Source: Girardinichthys multiradiatus (taxonomy: Eukaryota > Chordata > Actinopteri > Cyprinodontiformes > Goodeidae). Taken from it: 64,000 nucleotides of DNA. A model generated the notes under the pieces. The model saw nothing but the letters and a program-made list of their open reading frames with translations. It was not told the DNA's origin and made no database searches. Made by a program: the position numbers and the translations under genes. Where the stretch lies: NCBI RefSeq assembly GCF_021462225.1, contig NC_061794.1, positions 16,633,784 through 16,697,783 of the forward strand. The letters are read 5' to 3'. Below, piece after piece: positions 46,440 through 59,170 of this stretch (position 1 is the first letter of the stretch; every line of letters starts with the position of its first letter).

Positions 46440-47440
46440 CCTTTTTTGAATGTTACATTACACCAATAAAAAGTATTTTCAATACAGACATGTTATGTTA
46501 TGGCCTACACCATTATAGGGAAAACTGTTGATTTGACAGCTGTCCAGCAGACAGGCACTGTCTCAAAGAGGGTATGCCACAAAAGTACATTACTAAAGAA
46601 GCTTGCTAAGAGTGCAGAGTGCTGCATCCAAGCACATTAATGGAAAGTTGAATGGAAGGAAAACACGTGGCAGAAAATGGTAGCCAAGTACTGAATTGAT
46701 AACCTTGGGAAGATAGCCTTGAAAGGATTTTAAACAAAGCCAAATAAAGAGCTTGTAGGTGATTCACAAGTCAGTGCTTCAAGAGTCACCATACACAGAC
46801 ATATCCAGGACATTGGCCACAACTGTGGTATTACGTGTCTTAAGCCATTCCTGCACCAGAAACAACTTGAAGATAATCTTACCTGGGCAAGGGAGAAAGA
46901 GGACTGGACTTTTGTTCAGTGGTCCAAAGTACTTTTAGAAGTGAAGGTGAAATTTTGCATTTCCTTTGGAAGTCAGGGTTCCAGAATATAATCCAGGTTT
47001 CTTGTGTTTTATCAAGTGAGCACAGCCATCTACAAGAAAACGTCAGAGCACTTTAGGCTTTCCTGTACTGACAAACTTGATAAAGATGCTCATTATGTTT
47101 TCCAGCAGGACTTGGCACCTGCCCATACATGCATAATACAAATATTTGCTTTAATAACCATTATTTGCTGAAATTGGCAGCAAATTGGTGCAGCCAATTT
47201 GCTGCCAACTGATGCAGTATTGTCAAGACAAATTAGGGAGAGACTCCAAATGCAATAATGCAGACGAGTTGAAGGCAACTGTTAAAGCAACCCGGGCTTC
47301 CTTAACCCCTCAGCAGAGCCACAGGCTGATCATATTGTCCTTCTCTGGCAAATTGAATTTTAGCTTGTCACTAGCTGTAGGCCACAATTATTAAAATGAA
47401 CAGAAATAAATTAATAAATAAATCACTCAGTGTGTAGTGA
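46440..47440 (+). mobile_element. Heavily decayed Tc1 relic (family of 5845-7454)
   Basis: Blocks in order: AAACTGTTGATTTGACAGCTGTCCAGCAG (start of transposase), CATTAATGGAAAGTTGAATGGAAGGAAAAC, CCTGCACCAGAAACAACTTGAAG, TTCAGTGGTCCAAAGTACTTTTAG, TTTCCAGCAGGACTTGGCACCTGCCCA (second Asp block) and CCTCAGCAGAGCCACAGGCTGATC. Aligns by eye along most of the family, with deletions and many stops. Much older than the 5845-7454 copy. Contains a templated-looking hairpin at 47174-47208. Confidence 0.8.
47174..47208. repeat. Perfect 15-bp hairpin inside a Tc1 relic
   Basis: TTGGCAGCAAATTGG (47174-47188) and CCAATTTGCTGCCAA (47194-47208) are exact complements with a 5-nt loop TGCAG. The right arm corresponds to the family's normal CAATTGGCCTGCCAACTC; the left arm has no counterpart in the intact element at 5845-7454. 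Confidence 0.92.
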
Positions 47441-47718
47441 ATCTATATATTTAAGTTTTGTTTGTCAATGCACCTAAATCAAATAGTTTAGATTTCCCAG
47501 AGTTATAAGAGAGTGATCTCAGGAACATCTCACATGAACTGACAGTAATACAAGCCAGATGTTAATCACACAGCAGCCATATGGCTTCATGCAGGACTAC
47601 ACAAATATCACCACCATATGTTACCATGCATGAAATCCACATACCTGCACACAACACTGGGCATCAGTTATCTACACGTGTACACAGCCCTGAGCGTTCT
47701 GCTCACACAGACCTAAAA

Positions 47719-47731
47719 CACACACACACAA

Positions 47732-47763
<32 letters not shown>

Positions 47764-47767
47764 ACAC
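47719..47767. repeat. (CA)n microsatellite
   Basis: About 24 CA units with AAC interruptions. Confidence 0.92.
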
Positions 47768-50700
47768 TGATATTTTAATGGATCTGAACATGTGAAGTCT
47801 CCATAGGATACATTTCTAAGAGGAAGCACAAAAATGCATAGCGAACAGTGTATGACAAACATTTTATAGGTATAGAGATAACACATAACATGCAAAAGAA
47901 CTCTGATGTTAAAAATCTTTAGTTGAGTTTTTATTTGATTTAACAGCTTTAATGGGAAAAACTTGCACCAGTTTTAAGAAAGTAGCTGATCTTTCACAGC
48001 TTGATGACAGACTATTTAAAGGTGTCCTCATACTGTCAGATTTCTGGCATATTTATAACCTGTAGTAGACAAGCTGCTGGTCAAGCATTACTATACCACC
48101 AGCCAATCCCATCCATCATCATATCATAAATTTGTTTTTCTGAAGGATGAAAGAAAATGTATTAATTTTTGCAATTTTAACAATGAAAATCAGCAACGAC
48201 AAATGACAAAATTAACAGAAACATTTGAAATGAAGGACCATGAACAGGATAAAAACTGTGGCAATCAAAAAAGTGGCAGTAATAATTCATCAATAAGAGA
48301 TGCCGATTCATTCCATGCAAACAATGATTAGGAATTGTAAGGATTATTCACACTAAGAAGCCATATAAGACATTTTTGGTGTAATCAGATTCATCACAAA
48401 ATTTATTTTGATGATAGAATAAAATGGATTTAATTGATGAAGTTTTAAAGGAATTAGAAATAGATGGAAGCTGGACGAGCACCTTAGATTCATAGACACG
48501 TTGCAACAAATCTGTAGAAAGGTTTTATATAACCTAAAGCAGCAGTTTCCAGCCGGAGTCCTCAAAGCCAGTGTCCTTCGTGTTTAGATCTGCAAATTTC
48601 GTCCGCATGTTATGAAACTCTACAGAGGCCCTGGACTAATTAATTCATCTGAAAAAATTATGGTGAACCAGGGAAACATCTAAAATATACAGCCCCTGAA
48701 GACTGTGGACACCAATGCCCTAATGGTTTACAGGTAATTGCTGTGGCCAGAATACAGAGGTACGTCTGTGTCACTAAGCCCCAAACATTTTGATGTGTGT
48801 AGCAGCACACAGTTTGTACAGATAATTGTTTCACTGTAACAAAATGAGGAGTGTCATTGGTCATAATGTTATGGCTCAAGAAAGCAGTAACCACACTGAA
48901 AGGTATGACGCTATCTGGCTGTTGGTGCTGATCATTTCATCCTTTGGCATTTTGGGACTTGTGTAGTTTGGACCTTTCGTACCAACCAAACATCAGTTCT
49001 TACTTGCCGGGGGAGTGTATTAAAGTGAATCAGAGTGAATTAAAGTAATTTTCTATATTCTACTGATGGTTTGCTGTAAAGAAATGTAGCAATGTGTGAC
49101 TTTAATAAATAATATCTCCCAGTAGAGTTTGTGTTAAGTTATATTGGCTGGTTCAGGAGTCCTAACTTTAACATACTCAACTGGAAGAACCAAAATAAAT
49201 GGATATAGAGTATGAACAATTTGTTTTTAGAAAGTAATGTGCAAGTACATTTTTTTATATGTGAGATTTTTTAAATTTTTATGACCATTTGTTTCCATAA
49301 TTGAAAATACTTAACAACAAATAAAAATAAACTGATATGCATTGATTTATGTACATAGGTATGCAAATATTTGTTCATGTTTCTGAAAGGGAAGTAGGAG
49401 GAGCAAAAAGGTAACACCTGGGAATGAAGTGAGGGTATAAAATTGACCCGGAGCCTGTGGCTGCAGGTCATCTAAACTCAGCTCTCCGTTCAATGTAAAT
49501 TGATGATACTTTGACAGTAATTTAGCAGTTTAGAGGTTTGACTTTTGCAACATCAAAACAAGAACATGTAGGTTTTATTTTAAGTAATTTATTACTCTAA
49601 ATAAATATTAATGTAAAAGTGTGTTTCATTTTAGCACAACAATATAACTGTGACATTAAAATGATCATGCTGGTATGCAAAGCCTTAGCATGTTCTGCTT
49701 TAATGTTGTTACTGTTCCTTTTACTTTCAAGTTTTTTGTAATTGATTTAAGAAGATATAAAATAATTAAAACCTCCTGATAGTGATCAAATTTCCAAAAT
49801 ATTAAATTATTAAATAAAATTATAAATCCACCTATTTAGCTACTAAAGCAAATCCAAAAGCCCTGATACAGATTGCTTTGAGGTAAATATTAGGGTATCG
49901 ATTATAATAACTCTAAGAAACAAGTTTAGTTTTTCCAGCTTTGCCATTAGAGTCCATTTACATTTGCACTGATACATCATATACATTTCACTGCCACTAC
50001 TTACAGAAAGTACTGATGGGTATTTGAGGTATTGGTTGAAGGTATTGGTTTGTAATGGAACATGCTTTATTGTATTGATTCAAGAGTTTTAATTGTTCTA
50101 TCACTATTTTTTATGACTCATTGGAATACCCATTAAAAGAGCCATTAAAGTTTCCATGTAACTCAGCTGATGTTCATGTAAAGCTGACCCAAGTATGAGC
50201 TAAATGCAGGCAACAGTAGGCAGGTTTTGGTCCTAAACAATAAGGCTTGAATTACAAAGTTAAGGTAAGAAATGAAAACTGGGAAGACAAAACATGAACT
50301 GTGCTCACCAAAATTAAGGCATAACCCTACTGATGCTAAATATCTACAGTTAAGTAGCTAACAGGAGGAATCTGACAAGTTTGCCTGAAAACCAGAAAGC
50401 AATGTACAGCAGAGGTGGGTGATTGGAGGTGGAGGGGAGATGGAAACCAGCAGAACTAAAGGAATTTCATGGTTGGTAACAAATAGAGTAAAATCACCAA
50501 AATGACTCAAAATACATTGAAAAGGAAAGTCAATCAGGAATTTCTCTATAAATATACAATTAACACAATAAGTAACATTTTAACATGTTCACAGGATGCA
50601 TAATTTTTATACCACTTTGATACATTTACTATAGAGATAGATAATAGATAATAGAAGAGGTGAATCTAATACATTTTACAGTAAATGGTAATTTAACAGT

Positions 50701-50829
50701 TTCCCACTAGTTCTATCAGTCAAAAAAAATTGTAGGTATTCAGTAGGAGATTTTGATATGGGTGATATTTAGTATGTTTTGATAATTTTTGGCATTAGGA
50801 TTAAATTAAACTGATTATCCGAGACACAA
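47768..50829. other. Intron 2 stretch, one possible DNA-repeat fragment
   Basis: AT-rich and unassigned except for 48535-48735. There, GCAGTTTCCAGCCGGAGTCCTCAAAG and GAACCAGGGAAACATCTAAAATATACAG resemble the two halves of a common fish non-autonomous DNA transposon; assignment uncertain. Confidence 0.4.
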
Positions 50830-51275
50830 GTAAAGGAGGGAAACCCAGATATACCTCTCCCCAGTGACATCTTGTGGCTCATTCTGTGGGATTCCAAGGC
50901 GTTCCCATGCCAGATGGGATACATAGTCCCTCCAGCAAATTCTTGGTTTTCCTCGGGGGCTCCTTCAAGTTGGACGTGCCCGAAAAACCTCCAAAGGCAG
51001 GCGCCCAGGGGGCATCCTGATCAGGTGCCTAAAGCCCCTTAACTTACTCCTTTTGACGTGGAAAAGCATTAGTTTTACTTTGAGCTTGTTGTTTCGGTCA
51101 TGATCCATAACTCATCAACATAGGTGAGGGTTGGAACGTAGATAGACTGGTAAATCAAGAGCCTTGCTTTTTGGCTCAGCTCTTTCTGCATCACAACGAA
51201 CTGGAGCAGCACCCACATTAGTGCAGATGAAGCCCTAATACTTCTGTCCATCTCCTGTTCCATCCTAGTGTAAAC
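50830..51275 (-). pseudogene. Non-LTR retrotransposon 3' fragment
   Basis: Minus-strand frame 51263-51075 reads MEQEMDRSIRASSALMWVL, KELSQKARLLIYQSIYVPTLTY and ELWIMTE, the region after the RT core. The DNA to the left encodes a decayed GRPR.CWRDYVSHLAWERLG end block. Same family as 26970-28990 but keeping the part deleted there. Truncated and frameshifted. Confidence 0.8.
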
Positions 51276-52020
51276 GGTTTCTGCTTCACTGCGACTCTGT
51301 GTTGTGTGTTTTTCCTAAAGAAGATTAGGAGTTTTATGGTTGATCAGGCGAATTTATTTCCTGAGTAGAAATGTAAACCAGTGCAAATGGCGCATCACAT
51401 GTTGCTCTCGTACAGCACACTACAACAGAGCATGGTGTTTTACATTAATATACAACCTGAAAGTACAGAAACTAGTGTAGGACACTTGCACAGTAAGTGT
51501 TTATTACACCCTGTAATAATGTAAGTTAATAAAAACAGGTTTCATGTATATTATGCTTATCTACACTCTGCTGTAAAATGAGACCTCTTGTGCGACTCTC
51601 ATAGACTGGCAGTGATTACTATAACCAGCACTATATAGCTGACCACACAGAGAGAGAGGCGCTATTTCTCGATTACACTGACCCATAATACAAGTGGAAT
51701 CACACAACATAAACCTTGTTACACTAGCATCACTCGTAAACAAGACACCAAAATACTTAAATTCCTCAGCTTGAGGCAGAAACAGATAGGGGGCAGTGCA
51801 CCAAGCATGAAAACTGCAGCAAAAGTTTATACCCGGATTAAAATATTATACACTGATCACAGACTATTTAAAAAACAACTTTGATTTGTTAATTTCAACA
51901 AGTGGTGTTCTATTTCTGAGGCCAAAAATATGAGTATGGCCCAGGATGGTTGGAGCACCGGATTGGGATTATTCTCCACATATGCTTTTATCTTTCCTCT
52001 GTCCTCTTCTACTTCTCCAG
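51276..52020. other. End of intron 2
   Basis: AT-rich, no feature except the polypyrimidine tract and acceptor before 52021. Confidence 0.5.
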
Positions 52021-52309
52021 GTTCTCCCATTCGATGATAACGTGTGTTTGCGAGAGCCCTGCCAGAACTACATGAAATGCATCTCAGTCCTGCGCTTCAA
52101 TAGCTCTGCCCCCTTCATCTCTTCACCTTCCATCTTGTTTCGGCCGATCCATCCTATTGCTGGCTTGCGGTGCCGGTGCCCGGTGGGCTTCACGGGTGAT
52201 TACTGTGAGACAGAGATCAACCTGTGCTACTCCAACCCCTGCCTGAATGGCGGAGTATGTGCCCGCCGGGAGGGAGGCTATACCTGCATCTGCCGTGAAG
52301 ACTACACCG
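52021..52309 (+). CDS. celsr3: celsr3 exon 3: first EGF-like modules
   Basis: 289 nt, phase 0 in and phase 1 out. It begins VLPFDDNVCLREPCQNYMKC, the conserved start of the EGF region in CELSR proteins. It continues through SVLRFNSSAPFIS and LFRPIHPIAGLRCRCPVGFTGDYC to close EGF 1, then ETEINLCYSNPCLNGGVC and REGGYTCICREDYTG, EGF 2 up to its last Cys-containing segment. IAGLRCRCP and CARREGGYTC agree best with CELSR3. Splice sites are strong: TTCTACTTCTCCAG before and ACCG|GTGAGT after. The next exon must supply the final Cys of EGF 2; I did not find it before 64000. Confidence 0.96.
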
Positions 52310-53089
52310 GTGAGTATGTTAGAGAGAGTGCAAATGTTGGCAATAGAAAGACTTGCAAGCACATTTTGATCTGTGGTAAATATATGATTCCAGAAACAGT
52401 TAGAACTCAAATATAAGAGATGTCAGACATTTCTTCTGAATTTGAAGCATTATTAATGAGAATGTCTTGGCTTTGATTGCTCCAGCAGGCTGAATATGGT
52501 ATGCGGTCTTCTATTTTCCATGAGCTACAGAGTTTACATTAACTGGCTGATCTTCCCTGAGCACCTGCTACAATAAAACAGTGCTCTGGAGTCTATAAAG
52601 GAGGTGTGAACTTGGCTATAAACTGGTTCTTCATTAGGTAACAGCAGTTGTGAAAAACTGCTCAGTACATATAAACAGTTTAGGTCATCACAAACAGAAC
52701 CACAAGTCCTTGTAACATACTGGTATGCAGATTTATGTTAAATTAGAAAACAAGGAAATAATTAATAAGTGATCATTTAAGCTTAGATGTGTTTGAATGG
52801 CACATATAGTTCCAGTGAGAAGTGTGCATTGACCATTGTGTGCATGTCATAATATATTTCAGCTTTTAATGATGCATTTGAATCATTCTTTTTTTAAGTG
52901 CCATGATTATATAACTTACAACTATACTGACTTCTAACAGCAAGAAAAATGCACTTATTGCCATCAACAAACCTATGATATAATTCTGGTTGGAAATTTG
53001 ACCACAGAAATGATAGGACGTTTCACACATTTTTGAGAATAATACAATATCATCCAATTAAATTACAAACTAAATTTTTGTTCTGTTGG

Positions 53090-53640
53090 AAAACACAGTT
53101 GTGTCCAAGTTTCAACCATCTGACCCAAACTGGGCCCCTCAGATGAAAGGAAATAGGTTAGAAGAGCAACCCTGGAACCACCACGTTTAAGCCGATCGTT
53201 TATAAGATGCCAGAATACCAGTGTGACTGTTTACAGTGCAGTGACTACAAGGACATAGATCAAGAAAAAAGCTCCCTGCTTGAAAAAGAATAAATTCCCA
53301 GCTGTCTATGCAGACAAGGAAATGTCAACCTGGACCAAATTTGATGGTGTATTAAGACAAAGACTGAGCTATTTGGCAATGACACAAACAGTGTTTACAA
53401 GATCGGCTTCCACACATATGAACACACCGTCAACTGTGAAGCATGGGGATGGCAGCATCATGCCGAGCTCCTGTTTTGGTGCCGGCCGTATTGCTGCATT
53501 CCAAGAGCAGAGAGAATAATCAAGAAGAAGAGCAGTCCAATATCTACCCAGAATTATACCAGGATGTTAACAGCAGAATATGTGTGGTTTCTCTGCAACA
53601 AGCTAGAGGACATTTATCCAAATATTAACCAGCTGTCTGT
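53090..53640 (+). mobile_element. Decayed Tc1 relic
   Basis: CACACCGTCAACTGTGAAGCATGGGGATGGCAGCATCATG encodes the conserved TVKHGGGSIM block of Tc1 transposases. Upstream GACAAGGAAATGTCAACCTGGACC and downstream ACATTTATCCAAATATTAACCAGC fit a degraded transposase. There are many stops. Ends not identified. Confidence 0.6.
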
Positions 53641-56375
53641 ATGTATTTAAGCCTGTATGAATGAGATTGGCTTTATGTGGATGAAAGAAAATCCATAATC
53701 AAACTTGCAATACATTTTTTTTTTATTTGTTTTTTTTAACATTAAAATATGTTTTTAGTCTACATGGGCAAATGAACAATCTAATGTGGTGATTAAATCA
53801 AAATCCAGGATACAATTGTTTAATTGTTTCTCAATATGCAAACCCGGACATAAATGTTTAAAAACTTTAAGGTATTTGAATGACCTAATTCGGCTTTTAA
53901 AATTAGACATGTTTGATACAAACACAAGTCATATATTAGAATGAATTAGTTCAAAAATACTGGAGATAGAAACAAACCGATGTTTGCTGCTACATTATTG
54001 ATTTAAAGGTTGAAGGCAGGACAAAAGTAAAGAGCAGTTAGTGCATCTGACTGCTTTGTTGTATGTCTTTAACTGTGCCCTGGTAAAGTAAAGCTGACTG
54101 TCAGTGCTTCTTTGTTCTTGTCCCACACTGACTTCCCTTTTGATCGGCTCTGTTTTCTCTCTTTTGTCATATTGAGCCGAACAACATGAAAACACACACA
54201 ATCAGCCTCATGGGAGAGATTCCTCCTCCCCAACTACCTGTTACTTTGTCTTTTACACACAGCCATTCACACTCAGACACACACACTCAGAGAGACAGTT
54301 GCTGTTTTTCAATTTGTCCCCTTCTTGCCTGCCATAACCCAGACATACAAGCTGTTCCATCTTTCTTACCCTGCCCAATACACCAAGCTCTTTTCAGACA
54401 GCATCCCTCTCATCTGTTTCTTTATATTGCCTTAGCCATTGACTTGACGTAAGTGAATAAAGATGCTTTGAATGTCAGGTTGAATGCGTTTCTATTTGAG
54501 TCAGGGGGATATTTCGCATTTCCTTTTGTTTCGTTTCAAAGGAGAGCTGGAGGAGTGAAGCTGCACTTTTCCTTCATGCGCTAGACGGTGCTTTCCAGCC
54601 TCCCGCTGAGACAGATGGAAAGGGATGAGTGGAGAGATAAGAAATGAGGAGAGCAGAAAGAGAAGTGTGATCACAAAGTGAAAGAGAAATTGAGCTACTC
54701 GAGAAAGCTTAAGAAGTGGAGAGAAATCTAAGAAGTAGAGGTGAATATGAGGGGGAAGAGGTAACAAAATCTTTATTAAGAAAAAATAGAAAGGTAATGG
54801 ATAATTTATTTTAGATCACTGGATTTAGCAGAGAAAAAGTTGTTTACTGGGTAAGAAGTGCTTTCCAGACATTTAAGAAAGAGCACCAGACTCCAATCTG
54901 TTTAATCCATTTTTATTTATGTAGCGCCAATTTACCACAAATGTCATTTGAAGTTACAAGGCAAACAGGTCCACATTCATATCCTGCTGTGCAGAACTAA
55001 ATTTAATTGAAATCAATCGAATTTGTTTCAATGCAGTTCAATAATACAGTGAGATCCTGAATCCATTATCTATGGTCCAGTTCAGATATAATTATAATAC
55101 CATACAACCAGGTGACCATTTAATGTTAGTCAGTATCAAATTATGTATGTAAGAAAGCCCAGACGATTGTATCAAGATGTTTATTTTATCGTGTGGTGGC
55201 AGTGGAGAGGAACCTCTCAGTTTTACTGATTCAACAAGTAAAGAAAAGCATATGGTGCCCATAGCTATGAACCATGTCTACAAACCAACAAGACCAGTTC
55301 TGAAGTTTAGGAAGCTTAAAGCAGAAAAGGCTACATAGATAGATTTAACACATTACTTAATAAGTCCTTTCGCAAAATCGACACCCCCTTTTTGGGAATA
55401 AAAGATGCTACGATTTGAATGTGAGTCAATGCTTTCTGGGATGTTTGCTTCAATGAAAGATAAAATAGGCAAACAAATTTGTTTTATGATTTTTGGGTGC
55501 TCACGTATTATGGCCGAAAAGTAAAACAAAAATATGATTTTGCTGCTTTTTGCTGTTTGACAACCTGAAAAACTGAGAAATAAGGGAGTCAGTTTGGAAA
55601 GAGGGAGCTGAGTATTAGTTGTGGATGAACTGAGTGAGAATAATAAAGAGGTAAAGCTTGAGGGGGAAATGGATTTAGAGAGGTGAGAAAGAACAATGGA
55701 AATCAGACAGTTCTGGGCTGTTGTTGTTGTGCTCTTCCTGCGTAGGTGTAGGGAGTTGTAGTGTCTCGCCACCGCCCCAGGGCAAGTAGAGGGAAAAAAG
55801 AGGGATGACGAGGAATAGTCATTGACAAATTGATTCTTCAGTTCCTAGAAATCTCCAGACATCTACTAACTGTGTTTGCTCTATCCTTTCTGTTTTCAGT
55901 CCGACATGCCTTTACCTGGCCTCGTCTTATCATATCTTTGTGACTTTGATTTGGTTTTTCCCTTAAACTCTATGACTTGCTCTGAAAGGGAGGAGCTAAG
56001 CTGGCCTCAGGTTTTCAGCAAGACTGGAAACTTTGCCTTTCCATTGAGTGAGTTTTATATTTTTTTAATCTAAGAACAGAAGTCATCAGAGTCAGGTTTG
56101 ATCTGCTAACAACTGTGTTGGTGATCTTTTGCAGCACTGAAGCTCTGAACAACACTTGTGGAAAACACCTGATGTGAAAAATAATCTCTTCAAAACATAT
56201 CTAACTATCTTTTTTTCATTTGCCAGTCCTGGCTGTCAGGTACTGAGGAGATTAGACTAATGATGGCACAGGAACATGGAATAACTAGAACATTCAACTC
56301 CAAGTAAACAAAGTTAAATATAGAAAATAGAGAAATTACTCAAACTACACTAATCAATATACTGAACTCAGACAA

Positions 56376-56378
<3 letters not shown>
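53641..56378. other. Intron 3 stretch with a repeat-like segment
   Basis: 54900-55330 (TTTTTATTTATGTAGCGCCAATTTACCACAAATGTCATTTGAAG and following, with GAGGAACCTCTC) resembles a widespread fish dispersed repeat. The rest, including a purine-rich stretch at 54540-54770, is unassigned. Confidence 0.4.
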
Positions 56379-56408
<30 letters not shown>

Positions 56409-56452
56409 TGTATGTATGTATGTATGTATGTATGTATGTATGTAGGTAGTAC

Positions 56453-56520
<68 letters not shown>
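56379..56520. repeat. (TATG)n then (TA)n compound microsatellite
   Basis: About 16 TATG units (56379-56444), a short GTAGGTAGTACATG spacer, then about 31 TA units to 56520. Confidence 0.95.
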
Positions 56521-56522
<2 letters not shown>

Positions 56523-58859
56523 ACACACTCATTTAGCCATTTGAAAGGTTCAGCTTTCAAAAAGACTTAGCATGTTTAAGCTTTTCTGCTACAGACACAA
56601 AATGGACATCTAAAGCTTCTGCAAATTTCTTGTGACCTGGCATCTGCCTTCTTAAATAACTAATTTAAACTGGGAATGAAATAGCTGCAGTGGTGTTTTA
56701 TGTTAGTAAGTCCAAATCACATAGGATGTCTGCTGCCCAAATAGCAAAGCTAGTTGAGAAGGTGGTGTCCAACCCTCAGTTTAGTCAAATGTATGTTCAT
56801 GGCCATCAGACACACTTCTTGTACAATCAAAATGTGTTCTTCAAATATTTGAATGTAGAATTTTAGGGCTGATTTTGATGTTTGCAACTTATACCTTCAT
56901 GTTTTATTAACATATTGCTATTTCTTTTAGGATGGTCATACACTGATGTGTTTTAACACAGTTTTTGGGTTGTTATTGGTGCACAATCCATGCACAACTT
57001 TCACGCTGGAGCTATTTGTCATCACCTTGGCATGAACTTTATTATCCTTGTTGAGTCTATTGTTGAGTCTTCAGCTTTGTGTTGTTTCTTCCCTTGAAGC
57101 CAAGTTTCAAAATGCTTGATATGCACTGGAGACAAAAAGTATTCTGAACAGGATGGGTGATGAGAAGTCCACCCTCTTCACTTTCACAAATCTCACACAC
57201 ATTTCCTGCATACAGAATCCTTGGTGAAAGTAAAACTGCTCATTCCATCGTTTTCTGTGTTGCCAATAAGTGGCAGCACATTTATTACAGATATATTCCC
57301 CTTAGAATGTTTTTTTTTTCTTGTTAAGAAAACAAAGAGTTCTTTTTAGTTTTTGAATTGTGCTCTGATGGTCCAGAAGACACATAAAACCCCATTGTGC
57401 CTTTTTGTGTTAGAGATGCTACCAAATGCTCTTTTCGTTTAGTTAGAAAAATGAATTTAAGAACTACTTATAGTTCTCTGGCTCCAAAATTTGAAGATTA
57501 TTGTCGTTTAAACTATTCCTTCTATTACATCTCCGTTAACCAGTCCATGATTTGTGCTGTATTACCACAAAAAGTGTTAAACCTTCAGGTGGCCTTACAG
57601 GATGTCCTGTAAAAAAGGGAAGTTCACAAAGCATCATATATTGTCAAGTTTCTACATTTTATTAATAAGATGTTTGCCTTTGATTTTTGGAGAACTTATT
57701 GGCTTTTAGTGCCAAAGTCTGTCTTATCAAATCTTTTGTTGTATAATGTTAAATTATGAAAAACTAAAAAAAAAAAAGAATACTTTTATTTTATTATTAT
57801 TTTATATGTAGCTTTAACTACCTGGAAAACAACTTGCATTATAACTAAAACGTAACATTCCAAACCTGTAGAGTTCACATTTTGAAACAAAAGCTACTTC
57901 TTCGACACAAACAAGATTTATTAGCTCTGAAAGCAGCCAGTGGTTTAAGGACGTTCCCAGCAGACAGTGAACCTTACAGGTAGAGATAAAGGCCGACAAA
58001 AGGGCGGATATGTGATTACAGTCACCATAATACAGGGAATAGGCCTCGTAGAGCTGAAAGATACAGAGGAAGATTCATGAGATGCGAGGGGAGAGTCAGA
58101 GAGACGGAAGCATGGATCCACGCTAAATTAGTTTGTGAAATGATAAACTAGTGAATGGTGAGAAAAGAGGACAGAGACAGAAATTAAATCTGTTGTTTCT
58201 GTAAAAGTAATTTGTATTTTACACTAAGGGTAGCAGAGGCACAGCAGAGGAGTTAGTAGCACAGAACAAGCTGGAGCAGAAAAGCGATAGGCAGAGATCA
58301 GATTAGTTTTGGGTGTGATAAAGTAGATATGCATGGTAGACTGAGAAATCTAATCCTACTGATAGGGAGGGGAGACAGATCCCACACAGAGGGAACATTA
58401 GCTGGATGAAGCTTGTGAACAAAAATGATTGATATAAGCAAATGTTACTTTTTAGTCAGAATTTGGGCTGGGTTTAAAAGTCAAGATAGGAAGCAATGTG
58501 GGAAGAAGAGACAGAAAAACAAAGAAGATGAACAACAAGTGACAGGAAACAGATTCAAATCAAAGATGTAAAATGCATTTTTTGTAGATTCCTCAAAATG
58601 AGACATTGCAAAATCAGGGTTGACATCTGAACTCTTTGTAACACATACACCTATTCTCTTCTATTTTACTTTAAATATAAAAAACCTGAATATTTTTGAA
58701 CAGCTATTTTCATATCAAGCCTAAAACTATTCATACCCCTGGTAGATTTTGAAGCAAGAATATTTTCATTCGGCCAAATATTTAGTTGCTAGAAATGAGA
58801 CAGGTACCTCACAAAAAATAAAACACAACTTAAGGAGTGTTAACGTTGAAAAAAAATAA
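56521..58859. other. Intron 3 stretch without recognised elements
   Basis: AT-rich DNA; 57960-58580 is purine-rich on the sense strand. No gene or named repeat seen. Confidence 0.4.
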
Positions 58860-59170
58860 ATGTCTCTTTTGTTTTTATTTACATTTTATTATATATGGCA
58901 TGTCTAAAATTATCACCAATAAAAAATCTTTACTGGCATTACAGCAATCAAAGCCGTCTTATAAAAGCTGACCAGATTTTCCACATTTTCACTGGTATCT
59001 TTGGTGATGAGCTCCAAGTCTCTGAGGCTGTAAAGCCTCCTTGCCATCACCCTAATCTTTTTCTCACTGCAAACATTTGCCATGAGATTCAACTCAGAAC
59101 CTTGGCTGGGCCAGTCCAGAATGTGAATATAATCTTTCCTCACTTAGGAGGTTAATGTTGGTAAAACGAA
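58860..59170 (-). mobile_element. Tc1 transposase C-terminal relic
   Basis: Minus-strand frame 59143-58913 contains ILDWPSQGSELNLMANV, a degraded SPDLNPIENLW block with the catalytic Glu lost, then KIRVMARR and AVMPVKIFYW, the usual C-terminal layout. The remainder of the element is not recognisable. Confidence 0.65.

Larger units (their letters stand above)
45862..52020 (+). other. celsr3: celsr3 intron 2
   Basis: 6,159 bp, phase 0, from GTTTGT to CTCTTCTACTTCTCCAG. Contains a decayed Tc1, a CA repeat, a LINE tail and AT-rich filler. No coding exon seen. Confidence 0.92.

Noticed and set aside
52310..52416. Open extension of exon 3
   Set aside because: Follows a strong GTGAGT donor and lacks EGF cysteine spacing.
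55353..55772. 139-codon minus-strand ORF rich in Ser/Leu/Thr
   Set aside because: Antisense of a purine-rich intronic run; low complexity, no family resemblance.
56379..56520. Regular repeats considered as a CRISPR-like array
   Set aside because: Simple TATG/TA microsatellites in a vertebrate intron without spacers.
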